The notes under the pieces were generated by a model. It worked only from the letters and a program-made list of their open reading frames with translations. It searched no databases and was not told the DNA's origin. The position numbers and the translations under genes were made by a program. Positions 26,858 to 36,589 of a stretch of 64,000 nucleotides of DNA are shown in pieces (the stretch's first letter is position 1; every line of letters starts with the position of its first letter). The stretch is from Brooklawnia propionicigenes (GTDB lineage: Bacteria > Actinomycetota > Actinomycetes > Propionibacteriales > Propionibacteriaceae), in assembly GCF_030297015.1 (NCBI RefSeq), contig NZ_AP028056.1, forward strand, positions 3,048,939-3,112,938. Reading direction: 5' to 3'.

Positions 26858-29416
26858 GTGCGTGCGATTCGACGATTCATAGTCCAGCCCGTGCTCCCGG
26901 AGGCGCTGCGGCCCCTCGGGGACCTTGCGCGTAATCTGCGCTGGAGCTGGCATCCCGACACTCAAGAGGTCTTCCGTGCAGTAGACCCCGACCTTTGGAT
27001 GAGCACCGGCGGCGATCCGCTCCAGATGCTCTTCCAGGTCAGCCCCGAACGGCTCGACGTGCTTGCGCGTGACCGCCGCTTCGTCCGTAATCTCGAATTG
27101 GTCCGCAACGACCTGACCGAGTACCTCACCGGCGAGCGCTGGTACCAGACCTGGGCGGCCAACAACGCGCAGGCTCCGGAGGCTATCGGCTATTTCTCCG
27201 CGGAGTTCGGTATCTCCAAGGTCTTGCCGCAGTATTCGGGCGGCCTGGGAATCCTGGCCGGCGATCATCTCAAGGCGGCCTCCGACCTGGGTGTGCCGCT
27301 GATCGGTGTCGGCCTGCTCTACCACCACGGCTACTTCATTCAGTCGCTCAACACCTCCGGCTGGCAGCAGGAGCGTTACCCGCTGCTGGACCCGAACGAA
27401 CTGCCGATCACCTTGCTGACCGACGCCGATGGCTCTCCTGTGATGATCAAGATCGACGTCCAGGGCCTGCTCGTCCATGCGCAGCTGTGGGTCGCCAGCG
27501 TGGGACGCGTCCCGCTGGTGCTGATGGACACCAACCTGGAGATCAACAACGAGCGCGAACGGCTGATCACCGACAAGCTTTACGGCGGCGGCACTGACCA
27601 CCGGCTCGCGCAGGAGGTGCTGCTGGGCATCGGCGGCGTTCGTGCGATCCGGGAGTTCTGTCGGGTGACCGGCCATGCCCTGCCCACGGTCTTCCACGCC
27701 AACGAAGGCCACGCGGTCTTCATGGGCCTGGAACGCATCCGCGAGCGGATGATCAACGAGAACGAAACCTTCGATTCGGCGGTGGAGCAGGTCCGCGCTG
27801 GCATGCTCTTCACCACTCACACCCCGGTGCCGGCCGGTATCGACCGTTTCGGCATGGACCAGGTGCGTTCGCAGTTCGCCTCGTTCGCTCCGCTGCCGAT
27901 CGACCGGATCCTGGGCCTGGGGGCCGAGAACTTCCCGGGCGGGGATCCGTCCCGGTTCAATATGGCTGTGATGGGGCTGCGGCTGAGCCAGCGAGCCAAT
28001 GGCGTGTCCGAATTGCACGGTGAGGTCAGTCGGCAGATGTTCCAGCCGTTGTGGCCCGGATTCGATGTCAGTGAGGTGCCGATCGGATCGGTCACCAACG
28101 GCGTTCATGGGCACACCTGGATGCATCCCGAGCTGCAGAAGATCCTCGAGTCGCCGCTTGACGATGCCGAGGGCATCCTGGACGGCTGGGACTGGAATGC
28201 GCTGGACCGCGTCGATGACACCGATATCTGGACGTTGAAGCGCCAGATGCGCGGTCAGATGATCTCGATGGCCCGCGAGCGGCTGGCCGCCAGTGCCGCG
28301 GCGCGCGGGATGACGTCCGACTGGGTGGCCACAGCGCTCAACCCGCACACGCTGACCATTGGTTTCGCGCGGCGTGGTGCGTCCTACAAGCGTTTGACGC
28401 TGATGCTGAGCCAGCCCGACCGGCTCAAGGCGCTGCTCAATGACCCGGAGACCCCGATTCAGATCGTCATCGCCGGCAAGGCGCACCCGGCCGACGACAT
28501 CGGCAAGGGCCTGATCCAGGAGATGGTGCAGTTCGCCGATCAGGAAGATGTTCGCGGCAAGATCGTTTTCCTGCCCGACTACGACATCTCGCTGGCCAAG
28601 CCGCTGTACCCGGGTTGCGACGTCTGGCTGAACAATCCGCTGCGCCCGCTGGAAGCCTGCGGCACCTCGGGTATGAAGGCCGCGATGAACATGGCGTTCA
28701 ACCTGTCGATTCGTGACGGCTGGTGGGACGAATGGTATGACCCCGAATACGGCTGGGCCATCCCATCGATGGAGCTGCTCGGTAATCAGGCCGAACGGGA
28801 TGCAGCCGAGGCCGAGGCGCTCTACGAGCTCATCGAACGGGAGATCGTCCCGATGTTCTACACCCGCGACGCCAACGGCATCCCGCTCGCCTGGGTCGCC
28901 ATGATGCGCTCGACGCTGTCGGGGCTGGGACCGAAGGTGCGGGCTACCCGGATGGTGCGCGACTATGTCACCGAGTACTACGCGCCATCGGCGGCATCGG
29001 CGGCACGGGTCGCCGACAATGGCACCGCAGAGGAGTTGGCCGCCTGGAAGCAGAAGGTGCGCGCGGCGTGGCCCGGTGTGGAGGTCGTCCGCGTGGAGTC
29101 CCGGCTGCCGGAGACCGTCGAGGTCGGCTCCAGTCACGTCATCGAGGCGACCGTCCGGCTCAATGGGCTGGCGCCGGCCGATGTGGCGGTCGAACTGGTC
29201 AGCGGTGAGGTGGATGCCACCGATGAGCTGCGCAATGTGCAGATCAGCCGCTTCGAACTGGCCGCCGGAAGCGACCCCGCGGCCGAGAGCGTGCTGTTCA
29301 CGCTCACCGATGTGAGCAAGGCTGCCGGTCTGATCGGCTACACCGTCCGCGTGGTGCCTGACAACCCACTGCTGGCGAGCATGGCCGAGATGGGCTTGGC
29401 CGCGGTCGCGGAGTAG
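26858..29416 (+). CDS. glgP: Alpha-glucan (glycogen) phosphorylase
   Basis: GlgP releases glucose-1-phosphate from alpha-1,4-glucan ends using pyridoxal phosphate. The DUF3417 N-terminal domain begins with RFIVQPVLPEALRPLGDLARNLRWSW-type sequence. Further signatures are YFSAEFGISKVLPQYSGGLGILAGD, FHANEGHAVF, SVTNGVHGHTW, and the cofactor lysine in EACGTSGMKAAMN. At 852 residues it belongs to the Thermotoga/mycobacterial type, shorter in regulatory regions than E. coli GlgP. The GTG start lacks a strong ribosome binding site. It is divergent from glgE, so synthesis and breakdown genes share a 116-base promoter region; its stop is three bases from the glgX stop. Confidence 0.95.
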   Translation: MRAIRRFIVQPVLPEALRPLGDLARNLRWSWHPDTQEVFRAVDPDLWMSTGGDPLQMLFQVSPERLDVLARDRRFVRNLELVRNDLTEYLTGERWYQTWAANNAQAPEAIGYFSAEFGISKVLPQYSGGLGILAGDHLKAASDLGVPLIGVGLLYHHGYFIQSLNTSGWQQERYPLLDPNELPITLLTDADGSPVMIKIDVQGLLVHAQLWVASVGRVPLVLMDTNLEINNERERLITDKLYGGGTDHRLAQEVLLGIGGVRAIREFCRVTGHALPTVFHANEGHAVFMGLERIRERMINENETFDSAVEQVRAGMLFTTHTPVPAGIDRFGMDQVRSQFASFAPLPIDRILGLGAENFPGGDPSRFNMAVMGLRLSQRANGVSELHGEVSRQMFQPLWPGFDVSEVPIGSVTNGVHGHTWMHPELQKILESPLDDAEGILDGWDWNALDRVDDTDIWTLKRQMRGQMISMARERLAASAAARGMTSDWVATALNPHTLTIGFARRGASYKRLTLMLSQPDRLKALLNDPETPIQIVIAGKAHPADDIGKGLIQEMVQFADQEDVRGKIVFLPDYDISLAKPLYPGCDVWLNNPLRPLEACGTSGMKAAMNMAFNLSIRDGWWDEWYDPEYGWAIPSMELLGNQAERDAAEAEALYELIEREIVPMFYTRDANGIPLAWVAMMRSTLSGLGPKVRATRMVRDYVTEYYAPSAASAARVADNGTAEELAAWKQKVRAAWPGVEVVRVESRLPETVEVGSSHVIEATVRLNGLAPADVAVELVSGEVDATDELRNVQISRFELAAGSDPAAESVLFTLTDVSKAAGLIGYTVRVVPDNPLLASMAEMGLAAVAE

Positions 29417-29419
29417 GCC

Positions 29420-31552
29420 TCAGCGCTTGCTGCCGCGACTCCGAGTGAGTGACGCGATGGCCCGGCGCAGCGTCTTGGCATCGGAGGGCACTTTGACCTT
29501 CATGACCGCGACGGTGCGTCCGGGCAGCGCCATCGAGTCGCCGGGCAGCAGGCTGATCGTGGGCAACTCACCAGGATCAGCGGTGGAGGAGACGATCTTG
29601 TAGTCCCAGCCCCACGGCCCGCCCGGCATGACGATCTGGATGGGATGCGCCCCGGAGTAGAACCAGATCAGCATGGCCTCGGTGCGGCTCGACAGGTACA
29701 TGCCGAGCAACCGGCGCCCATCATCCTGCCAGTCGTGGGCCTGCATCTCGCCGGAATAGCCGTTCATCCAGGCGAGGTTGTAGCGCTGCAGTGACTGGCC
29801 GTGCGCGTCGAGAATCTCACTGCGGTACAGGTAGTCGTCGTAGTTCAACAGTCGCGAGTTCGCCCGCAGCTCAGTCAGTTCGCTGGTCAGCTTGGTCAGT
29901 TCGGACCACTCCTCGGCCAACTTCCAATCGATCCAGCTGGTGGGGTTGTCCTGACAGTAGGCATTGTTGTTGCCCAACTGGGTGCGGCCCATTTCATCGC
30001 CGGCCGTGATCATCGGGACCCCGCGCGACAGCAGCAGAGTCGCTATCAGATTGCGCACCTGGCGGTGGCGCAGCGCGTTGATCTCCTCATCGTCGGTCTC
30101 GCCCTCCACCCCACAGTTCCAGGACCGGTTGTCGTCGGAGCCGTCACGATTGTGCTCGCCGTTGGCTTTGTTGTGTTTGTGGTTGTAGCTGACCAGATCG
30201 CGCATCGTGAACCCGTCGTGCGCGGTGATGAAGTTGATGCTGGCCGACGGCGGGCGGTCGGATCCGTCGAACAGATCGGCAGAGCCGCTCAGCCGGGTGG
30301 CGAGTTCCTGGACGCCGACCGTGCCGCGCCAGTAGTCGCGCATGAAGCCGCGATAGCGGTCGTTCCATTCGCTCCAGCCGCGGCCGAAGCGTCCGACCTG
30401 ATAGCCGAACGGTCCCATGTCCCAGGGCTCGGCGATCATCTTGATATCGTCGAAGACCGGATCGTCGGCGATCACGCGTTTGAATGGGTGATTCTGGTCG
30501 ACGTGATGGTGCGAATCACGGACCAGCGTGGTGGCCAGGTCGAACCTGAATCCGTCGACCCCCATCTCGGTGACCCAGTAGCGCATCGAGTCGAGCACCA
30601 GCGCCAGCACGGCGGGCTTGGAGGTGTCGAGGGAGTTGCCGCACCCGGTCACGTCGTAGTCACTGCTCAGATCGGCGTGCAGCCGGTAGTAGTCACGATG
30701 GTCGATACCGCGGAAGCACAGCGTCGGCCCGTCGATACCGCCCTCGCAGGTGTGGTTGTAGACGACATCGAGAATGACCTCGATGCCCGCTTGGTGCAGC
30801 GCCGACACCATCGCCTTGAATTCGTCGACCTGCTCACCGGTGGTTCCGACCGAACAGTAGGCGCCGTGCGGTGCAAAGAAGCCGAGCGTCGAGTAACCCC
30901 AGTAGTTGGTCTTGCCGCGCGCGGCAATGGCCGACTCGCTGACGAAGTGGTGTACCGGCAGCAACTCGATGGCCGTGACACCTAGCTGCTTCAGGTGGTC
31001 GATCACGGCCGGATAGGCGATCCCGGCATAGGTGCCGCGCAGATGCTCCGGCACCTCGGGGTGAAGCCGGGTGAGGCCTTTGACGTGGGCTTCGTAGATC
31101 ACCGATTGGCTGAGCGGGCGCCGTTTGGCGATGGGCAGCGGCGGTGGAGTATGGGACACGACGACCGACAGAGGGACGGCCGCGAAGGAATCGCGTTCGT
31201 CCATCACGTGTGAGGCGTCCGGCACATGATCGCGCACCGGACCCCGGTAGTCGACGCCGCTGGTGATGGCCCGCGCATACGGGTCCACGAGCAGTTTCGC
31301 GGGATTGTCGCGCAGCCCGGCGGAAGGATTCCATTCACCGTAGACGCGGTAGCCGTAGCGCTGCCCGGGCCGCACGTCCAGAACCCGCGCATACCAACTG
31401 CCCTCCAGCACCGACATGGGGAAGGTCCGCTGATGCATGTCGGCATCCAGCAATACCAGCTCGACGGCCTTCGCGCGCGGCGCGGGCAAGCGGAACTCGC
31501 AACCCTCGCGAGTCAAATGCGCGCCAGGCAAGCCCGTGGCTCGAGCCGGCAT
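29420..31552 (-). CDS. glgX: Glycogen debranching enzyme GlgX
   Basis: GlgX hydrolyses alpha-1,6 branches, mainly short ones left by phosphorylase. A CBM48-type N-terminal domain (YGYRVYGEWNPSAGLRDNP) precedes the GH13 barrel with the nucleophile region VDGFRFDLATTLVRD, the acid/base IAEPWDMGPFGYQVG and the third acid in FITAHDGFTMRDLVSY. Length (710) matches GlgX/TreX enzymes. It is convergent with glgP, complementing it in glucan degradation. The C-terminus is basic (LTRSRGSKR). Confidence 0.95.
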   Translation of the reverse strand: MPARATGLPGAHLTREGCEFRLPAPRAKAVELVLLDADMHQRTFPMSVLEGSWYARVLDVRPGQRYGYRVYGEWNPSAGLRDNPAKLLVDPYARAITSGVDYRGPVRDHVPDASHVMDERDSFAAVPLSVVVSHTPPPLPIAKRRPLSQSVIYEAHVKGLTRLHPEVPEHLRGTYAGIAYPAVIDHLKQLGVTAIELLPVHHFVSESAIAARGKTNYWGYSTLGFFAPHGAYCSVGTTGEQVDEFKAMVSALHQAGIEVILDVVYNHTCEGGIDGPTLCFRGIDHRDYYRLHADLSSDYDVTGCGNSLDTSKPAVLALVLDSMRYWVTEMGVDGFRFDLATTLVRDSHHHVDQNHPFKRVIADDPVFDDIKMIAEPWDMGPFGYQVGRFGRGWSEWNDRYRGFMRDYWRGTVGVQELATRLSGSADLFDGSDRPPSASINFITAHDGFTMRDLVSYNHKHNKANGEHNRDGSDDNRSWNCGVEGETDDEEINALRHRQVRNLIATLLLSRGVPMITAGDEMGRTQLGNNNAYCQDNPTSWIDWKLAEEWSELTKLTSELTELRANSRLLNYDDYLYRSEILDAHGQSLQRYNLAWMNGYSGEMQAHDWQDDGRRLLGMYLSSRTEAMLIWFYSGAHPIQIVMPGGPWGWDYKIVSSTADPGELPTISLLPGDSMALPGRTVAVMKVKVPSDAKTLRRAIASLTRSRGSKR

Positions 31553-31660
31553 ATTGGACTCCTCACCCGACTGTTGTCAGCCGCACTCTGTGCGTCCGGG
31601 TGTCAGTCAACTACCCTTGGCGCAAGATGCTACAGCGTTAAACCTGAATGATAGGCACTC

Positions 31661-32830
31661 ATGATCGAAATTCGCGACAGACTCACAGCGAAGCCGGTCT
31701 ATCTTGATCACGCCGCAACCTCGCCACTGCGTCCGGTGAGTCGCGATACGCTCGCCGCCCACGCAGATCTGGTCGGAAACCCGGCGGCACTGCACGGAGC
31801 CGGACGCGCGGCGCGGGCGCTGCTCGAGGACGCTCGCGAGGAACTGGCCGCTTTGCTGGGCGCGCGGCCCGACGAGGTGATCTTCACCTCCGGCGGCAGC
31901 GAAGCGGACGCGGCAGCGGTATCGGGGTCGGCGACCCGCTGGGCGGCTGATCGTCCCGGAATCGTGATCAGCGGGTTCGAGCATCCTGCCGTCCAGTCGG
32001 CTCAGGCCCTGCTGGGGCCGCGGGTGCAGCAGATCGGGTTGGACGAGGGTGGCCACGTGATCATCGATGACGCGATCCGGTTGCTGGCCGGCCACCCGGC
32101 CGGCCTGGTCGGCTTGGCCAGCGTGATGCTGGTGAACAACGAGGTCGGCACCGTCCAACCGGTGGCCGACATTGCCGAAGTTACGCACCGAGCGGGCGGC
32201 TGGTTCCATACCGACGCGGTGCAGGCCTTCGGTCACTACCCGGTGAATTTCGCCGAGCTGGACGTCGACCTGCTGTCGGTGTCGGCACACAAGATCGGTG
32301 GTCCGGTCGGTATCGGAGCCCTGCTGGTGCGCCGGGGGCTTTCACTGCCGCCCTACGGGCTGGGCGGCAAGCAGGAGGGTGGGATCCGTTCGGGGACTCA
32401 ACCCACGGTGCTTGCGGTGGGCTTCGCAGCGGCCGCGCGCCAGACGGTCGACGGGCGGTCGCAGGAGAGCGAGCGGCTGGCCGGGCTGAAAGCGCAGATC
32501 GTCGCAGCTGCCCAGCAGATTCCCGGCGCCCGGCTGAACGGGACTGGACCGGCGTCTCCTGCGATCATCAATATCGGTTTCGCGGGCGCCTCTGCCGACG
32601 ATGTCACGTTCTTGCTCGACCAGCAGCAGATCTGGTGCTCCACGGGCTCGGCGTGCCGGGCCGGCGTCCATGGCCCCAGTGAGGTGCTGCTGGCCATGGG
32701 ACGAGATGACCGGGCCGCCCGCGAAGGGGTTCGCATCAGCCTCGGCTGGACGACGACGCAAGCCGATGTAGATCGGCTGATCGCCGAGCTGCCCGCTGCT
32801 GTCGCCGGGGCCCGCCGGGTGCCGCGCTGA
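31661..32830 (+). CDS. Cysteine desulfurase (NifS/IscS family)
   Basis: This PLP enzyme takes sulfur from cysteine, leaving alanine and an enzyme persulfide. [16 protein letters not shown], the PLP lysine in [12 protein letters not shown] (Lys211) and the catalytic cysteine in [15 protein letters not shown] (Cys332) are present; the ten-residue-region loop fits the group I NifS/IscS type. It is 65 bases upstream of mnmA, which needs persulfide sulfur for tRNA 2-thiouridine, as in the mycobacterial Rv3025c-Rv3024c pair, so supplying MnmA is the simplest role. A wider part in Fe-S assembly is possible. Confidence 0.93.
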   Translation: MIEIRDRLTAKPVYLDHAATSPLRPVSRDTLAAHADLVGNPAALHGAGRAARALLEDAREELAALLGARPDEVIFTSGGSEADAAAVSGSATRWAADRPGIVISGFEHPAVQSAQALLGPRVQQIGLDEGGHVIIDDAIRLLAGHPAGLVGLASVMLVNNEVGTVQPVADIAEVTHRAGGWFHTDAVQAFGHYPVNFAELDVDLLSVSAHKIGGPVGIGALLVRRGLSLPPYGLGGKQEGGIRSGTQPTVLAVGFAAAARQTVDGRSQESERLAGLKAQIVAAAQQIPGARLNGTGPASPAIINIGFAGASADDVTFLLDQQQIWCSTGSACRAGVHGPSEVLLAMGRDDRAAREGVRISLGWTTTQADVDRLIAELPAAVAGARRVPR

Positions 32831-32895
32831 GCGGCGGATTGCGACCGAACCTAGACTGGTTGAGGCGTAAAGCGAAGCAGCGAAGGAGATATCAG

Positions 32896-33987
32896 ATGCG
32901 GGTGTTGTCGGCCATGTCGGGTGGCGTCGATTCGTCGGTTGCCACCGCGAGGCTGATCGCCGCCGGCCACCAGGTCACCGGTGTGCATCTGGCGTTGTCG
33001 CGCACCCCGCTCGCCCAGCGGGTCGGCTCGCGTGGGTGCTGTTCGCTGGCCGATGTGCATGACGCCCGCCGGGTTGCCGACAGGCTGGGTATCGATTTCT
33101 ATGTCTGGGATTTTTCGGAGCGCTTCGCCGACGATGTGATCGGCGATTTTCTGGACGAGTACGCCGCCGGACGCACGCCCAACCCGTGCCTTCGGTGCAA
33201 TGAGCGGATCAAGTTCGCGGCACTGCTCGCCAAGGGTCTTGCGCTGGGCTACGACGCGGTCGCCACCGGTCATTACGCCCGGCTGATCGACGGGGATCAC
33301 GGGCTCGAGCTGTGGCGCTCGCGCGATCCGGGCAAGGATCAGTCCTATGTGCTGGGGGTGCTCGACCAGTACCAGCTCGCCCATTCGCTGTTCCCCCTGG
33401 GCGACTCACTGAAGTCACAGGTGCGTGCCGAGGCTGCCGGACTCGGCCTGGCGGTGGCCGACAAGCCCGACTCCAACGACATCTGCTTCATCCCCGATGG
33501 CAACACCGCAGGCTTCCTGGCCGAGAAGCTGGGGGATGCGCCCGGGGTCATCGTCGATGCCGACGGGCGCCGGCTCGGCGAGCATCAGGGCACGTTCCGC
33601 TACACCATCGGTCAGCGCAAGGGCCTGAACCTGGGTATCCCGGCCGCCGACGGACGCCCCCGTTACGTCATCGGGCTGGACCCCGCGTCCCGGCAGGTGA
33701 CGGTCGGCTCCGCCGAGGACCTGGCGGTCGATGAACTGAGAGGTATCCGGCCGACCTGGACCGGTAGCGCCCCCCGTGGACGCTGGCGTGGCAAGGTGCA
33801 GGTCAGAGCTCACGGCGAGCCGCGTGATGGGTGGATCAGCATGGAGGACGAGCAGATCGTGATGCGTCTGGACGAGGGGTACCGAGGGGTGGCACCCGGC
33901 CAGTATGCGGTCTGCTACGACGGCGACCGGGTGATCGGCAGTTCGGTCATCAGTTCGGCCGTCCGCTCCGCCAACAGGGCGGCCTGA
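32896..33987 (+). CDS. mnmA: tRNA-specific 2-thiouridylase MnmA
   Basis: MnmA makes 2-thiouridine at wobble position 34 of Lys, Glu and Gln tRNAs. The PP-loop SGGVDSS near the N-terminus binds ATP; catalytic cysteines are Cys98 ([12 protein letters not shown]) and Cys197 ([10 protein letters not shown]). [20 protein letters not shown] and [10 protein letters not shown] are further signatures. The open frame reaches 32839, but ATG 32896 follows GAAGGAG and gives 363 residues, the usual length. Its last base is shared with the start of the next gene. Confidence 0.96.
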   Translation: MRVLSAMSGGVDSSVATARLIAAGHQVTGVHLALSRTPLAQRVGSRGCCSLADVHDARRVADRLGIDFYVWDFSERFADDVIGDFLDEYAAGRTPNPCLRCNERIKFAALLAKGLALGYDAVATGHYARLIDGDHGLELWRSRDPGKDQSYVLGVLDQYQLAHSLFPLGDSLKSQVRAEAAGLGLAVADKPDSNDICFIPDGNTAGFLAEKLGDAPGVIVDADGRRLGEHQGTFRYTIGQRKGLNLGIPAADGRPRYVIGLDPASRQVTVGSAEDLAVDELRGIRPTWTGSAPRGRWRGKVQVRAHGEPRDGWISMEDEQIVMRLDEGYRGVAPGQYAVCYDGDRVIGSSVISSAVRSANRAA

Positions 33988-34982
33988 TGATCATCACTGC
34001 GCTGGGCTCCATGCCCGGACGCGATTTCCGGGAGTCCACCCGGATCGTCGCCGATCTGCTGCCCGATCTGCTGGCCTGGCCCGAACTGCCCGCCAGGGAC
34101 GCGTCCTCGGCGATGATCGGGCGAACCCTCGGGCTGCTCGAACAACCCTGCGAGTTGACCGCCGACGGCTGGCGATTGGCCGCCCGCGCCGATGCGGCGC
34201 AGCGGCGCGCCCAACGCTGGTGGAGCAGCGACCTGGACGACATCGAAGAACTCACCCAGGACTACGGCGGTGCGCTGAAGGTTGCGCTGGCCGGCCCCTG
34301 GACGCTGGCCACGTCGGTGCGGCTCGCTCATCCGACCATGACCCACGTTCTTGCCGACGAGGGGGCCTGCCGCGATCTCACGCAGGCGCTCGCCGAGGCG
34401 GTGGCGCAGCTGGCCTCCCGGCTGGTGGCGCGGTTGGGACGGCAGCTCATCGTCCAGCTCGACGAGCCGGTCATCGGGGCGGTGCTGGGCGGCACACTGC
34501 CGACCTTCTCGGGGCTGCACCGCTATCCAGTGCCCGACCGCGGCGTGGTGACCAGCAGCTGGCGCCAGATCGTCTCCGCGGTGCACGCCGTCGAGGGCGT
34601 CGACGGCGTCTGGATTCACAGCTGCGGCCAGGGTCTGCCGGTCGACATGGCGGGCAGGGCCGGGTTCACCGGGCTTTCGCTGGATGCTCGCTATCTCGGC
34701 ACCGCGGAGCTGGACGCCTGTGGCAACTGGATCAGCGACGGAGGCACCCTTGCCCTGGGTATCGCCCGCACCGATGAGGTTCGGGTGCCCTCGGCCGACG
34801 AATTGACCACCGCGACGGTGCGCATCCTGCGGGCCTTCGAGATGCCGCCGGAGGTGCTCGGCCCCCAGGTCGTGCTGACCCCGGCCTGTGGACTGGCAGG
34901 CTGGCCGGTCGCGTCGGCCGCGCGGCTGCTGACCAATCTGCAGCAGGCCGGTGGGCTCGTCACCGAACAACTTGCCGGCTGA
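33987..34982 (+). CDS. MetE C-terminal-domain protein (cobalamin-independent methionine synthase-like)
   Basis: The 331-residue TIM-barrel protein corresponds to the catalytic half of MetE. Zinc ligands appear conserved as His and Cys in GVWIHSCGQGL and Cys in LTPACGLAG. The large MetE N-terminal half is absent, and substrate specificity cannot be read. It may be a core-MetE methyltransferase using a different methyl donor, or have another role. It overlaps mnmA by one base and is therefore in the desulfurase-mnmA operon, equivalent to Rv3015c in M. tuberculosis. Confidence 0.82.
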   Translation: MIITALGSMPGRDFRESTRIVADLLPDLLAWPELPARDASSAMIGRTLGLLEQPCELTADGWRLAARADAAQRRAQRWWSSDLDDIEELTQDYGGALKVALAGPWTLATSVRLAHPTMTHVLADEGACRDLTQALAEAVAQLASRLVARLGRQLIVQLDEPVIGAVLGGTLPTFSGLHRYPVPDRGVVTSSWRQIVSAVHAVEGVDGVWIHSCGQGLPVDMAGRAGFTGLSLDARYLGTAELDACGNWISDGGTLALGIARTDEVRVPSADELTTATVRILRAFEMPPEVLGPQVVLTPACGLAGWPVASAARLLTNLQQAGGLVTEQLAG

Positions 34983-35002
34983 CGCCCAGTACCATCGACA
35001 CC

Positions 35003-35242
35003 ATGCGGTTCAAGTCCATCGTGAACAGGCTGAGCGTCATCTTCAGCGACCTCAACCTCAACTCCGACATCCCGGTGCGGGTGCAGCCGAAGGTGGGCGA
35101 GTGGGGGCCGCAGCGCGTCCCGACCACCAAACAGAAGAAGCGTGTCCGCTTCACCGTCACCGGGATCTTCTCGGCGGTCGTGGTCGCGCTGTTCCTGCTG
35201 GGCAACTACTTCTACAAGATCCTGATGGGGATCACGGCCTGA
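35003..35242 (+). CDS. Small single-pass membrane protein, unknown
   Basis: I do not recognise this 79-residue protein. A polar N-terminal half with NLNSDIPVRVQPKVGEWGPQ and a basic stretch KQKKRVRF precedes one hydrophobic helix (about residues 52-72, GIFSAVVVALFLLGNYFY). It begins 20 bases after the MetE-like gene and has codon choice like its neighbours. In M. tuberculosis the DNA ligase gene ligA occupies this place. A basic cluster just before the helix suggests an N-in orientation. Confidence 0.6.
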   Translation: MRFKSIVNRLSVIFSDLNLNSDIPVRVQPKVGEWGPQRVPTTKQKKRVRFTVTGIFSAVVVALFLLGNYFYKILMGITA

Positions 35243-35272
35243 GACCGGCCGGTCGGCGCGATGCGGCCGAGC

Positions 35273-35776
35273 TCACGAGAACCGCTGGAAGACCCCGGTG
35301 ACGGCGAGCCCGACCACCACATAGCGGGTGATGAAGCCCAGCGTCATGAAGATCGAGAAGACGGCGAAGTTCGCCTTGGTGGTCGCCGCCAGGATCGTGG
35401 TGGGATAGTTCGGGGGTACGCTGACCGATCCGGACAAGAAGACGCCCAGCGGCCCCCAGCGCGGATGCTCGACCAGTGCGATTCCCCACCTCATCACACG
35501 AGACCAGCGGTAGCGCCAGGTTCCCGGTTGGGGTTCGGGACGCGACAGCAGCTTGCGATGCAGCACCGGCAGCCGCTTGGCCTGCCGGACGACCTGAAAG
35601 AGGATCATCTTGCCCACACCCTGGCCGAGCCCCAGGCAGATGCCCGCTTCGACCGGGCCGATGAGATGGGTGGCGATCGCGGCGACGACGAACGCCTCGC
35701 CGTTGATCACCGGGATGAGCGAGCCCAGTAGGCCGTAGCCGAACGCCAGTAGCAGTTGCCACCAGACATTGCTCAT
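35273..35776 (-). CDS. DedA/VTT-like small integral membrane protein
   Basis: The 167-residue protein has about four or five hydrophobic segments, beginning LLLAFGYGLLGSLIPVINGEAFVVAA, with a glycine-rich re-entrant-like GLGQGVGKMILF and a second half-repeat PLGVFLSGSVSVPPNYPTTILAA. This arrangement resembles VTT/DedA-type proteins linked to lipid scrambling, but the family motif is only partly recognisable. It may be transcribed after the ACT-domain gene, 16 bases upstream on the same strand. Confidence 0.6.
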   Translation of the reverse strand: MSNVWWQLLLAFGYGLLGSLIPVINGEAFVVAAIATHLIGPVEAGICLGLGQGVGKMILFQVVRQAKRLPVLHRKLLSRPEPQPGTWRYRWSRVMRWGIALVEHPRWGPLGVFLSGSVSVPPNYPTTILAATTKANFAVFSIFMTLGFITRYVVVGLAVTGVFQRFS

Positions 35777-35792
35777 GCCACCAGCATGTCAG

Positions 35793-36470
35793 CTATTCGT
35801 CCGCAGGATGGGTTGGCGGGCCGGCCAGTCCGCCGTCGGCGACCGAACCCCTGGTGAGCCGGACGAGATGGTGCAGCCGGTAGAGCTCGGATTCGAGGAA
35901 GTCGGGTCCGCCGTGCCGGGCAGCCACCAGCAGACGGTCCTTGCCGGCAGGTATGACCGCCAGCGCGACCGAACCCCAGCCCGGCAGCCAGGCCTCCGAC
36001 ATCTCCGAGAAATGCTCGGTGGTGAACGGCTCGAGGGCGGCGATCTGATCGGCACCCAGCTGCGGCGCATTCTCGGTGCCCATCAAGATCTTCTGCTCCT
36101 GGACCCCGACCACCGCAGCCCACTGGGCATGGAAGACCTGGGGAACCCGCTCCAGCAAGACCTCGAGGGCGCGGTCGCGATTGTCGCCGATCTCGCTGGC
36201 AATGGCGACGTCCGACTCGATGCCATAGCCGTCGGGGTACCGGGAAAGCCACAGCACCTGCACACCTTCGAGTTGCAGGCAGGCCGACACGAGGTCCTCG
36301 GGCAGCGTGTCCGAGGACAACTGCAGCAGAAAATCGTCGATGACGGTCTGCGATGAAGCCTTGTCGACGACCTCGATCAGATGGATATCCGCACCCACCG
36401 ACCCGATAGCGGTGGCCACCTGACCGAGAGCACCGGAGCGATCAGGCATCTGGATTCGAAGCAAGAACAT
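35793..36470 (-). CDS. ACT-domain protein
   Basis: An N-terminal ACT domain (MFLLRIQMPDRSGALGQVATAIGSVGADIHLIEV, about residues 1-75) is the ligand-binding fold found in amino-acid-controlled enzymes. A second region (about 90-200) has no recognisable motif. ATG 36470 is preferred over a start at 36503 because it places the ACT domain at the N-terminus. The homologue Rv3013 is also in the gatCA neighbourhood, so an amino-acid-sensing role is reasonable but unproved. Confidence 0.78.
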   Translation of the reverse strand: MFLLRIQMPDRSGALGQVATAIGSVGADIHLIEVVDKASSQTVIDDFLLQLSSDTLPEDLVSACLQLEGVQVLWLSRYPDGYGIESDVAIASEIGDNRDRALEVLLERVPQVFHAQWAAVVGVQEQKILMGTENAPQLGADQIAALEPFTTEHFSEMSEAWLPGWGSVALAVIPAGKDRLLVAARHGGPDFLESELYRLHHLVRLTRGSVADGGLAGPPTHPADE

Positions 36471-36589
36471 GGTATCAGTCTGCCAACCGGCCAAACCGGC
36501 CACGAATCGGACGTGTTTCGATCACATGACATTGCATCTACTATGTTGCAGCGGAGCCACCAGGGCTTTCAGCTAGGAGGAACGGTCGG

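Noticed and set aside
26771-29137. A 788-codon open frame on the minus strand across glgP
   Set aside because: Antisense shadow of glgP, with low-complexity composition and no motif; the glgE start would also conflict with it.
36504-36589. CRP/GlxR-like site (GTGTTTCGATCAC) before the sugar porter
   Set aside because: The half-sites do not fit the TGTGA-N6-TCACA spacing, and only short three-base arms are palindromic.
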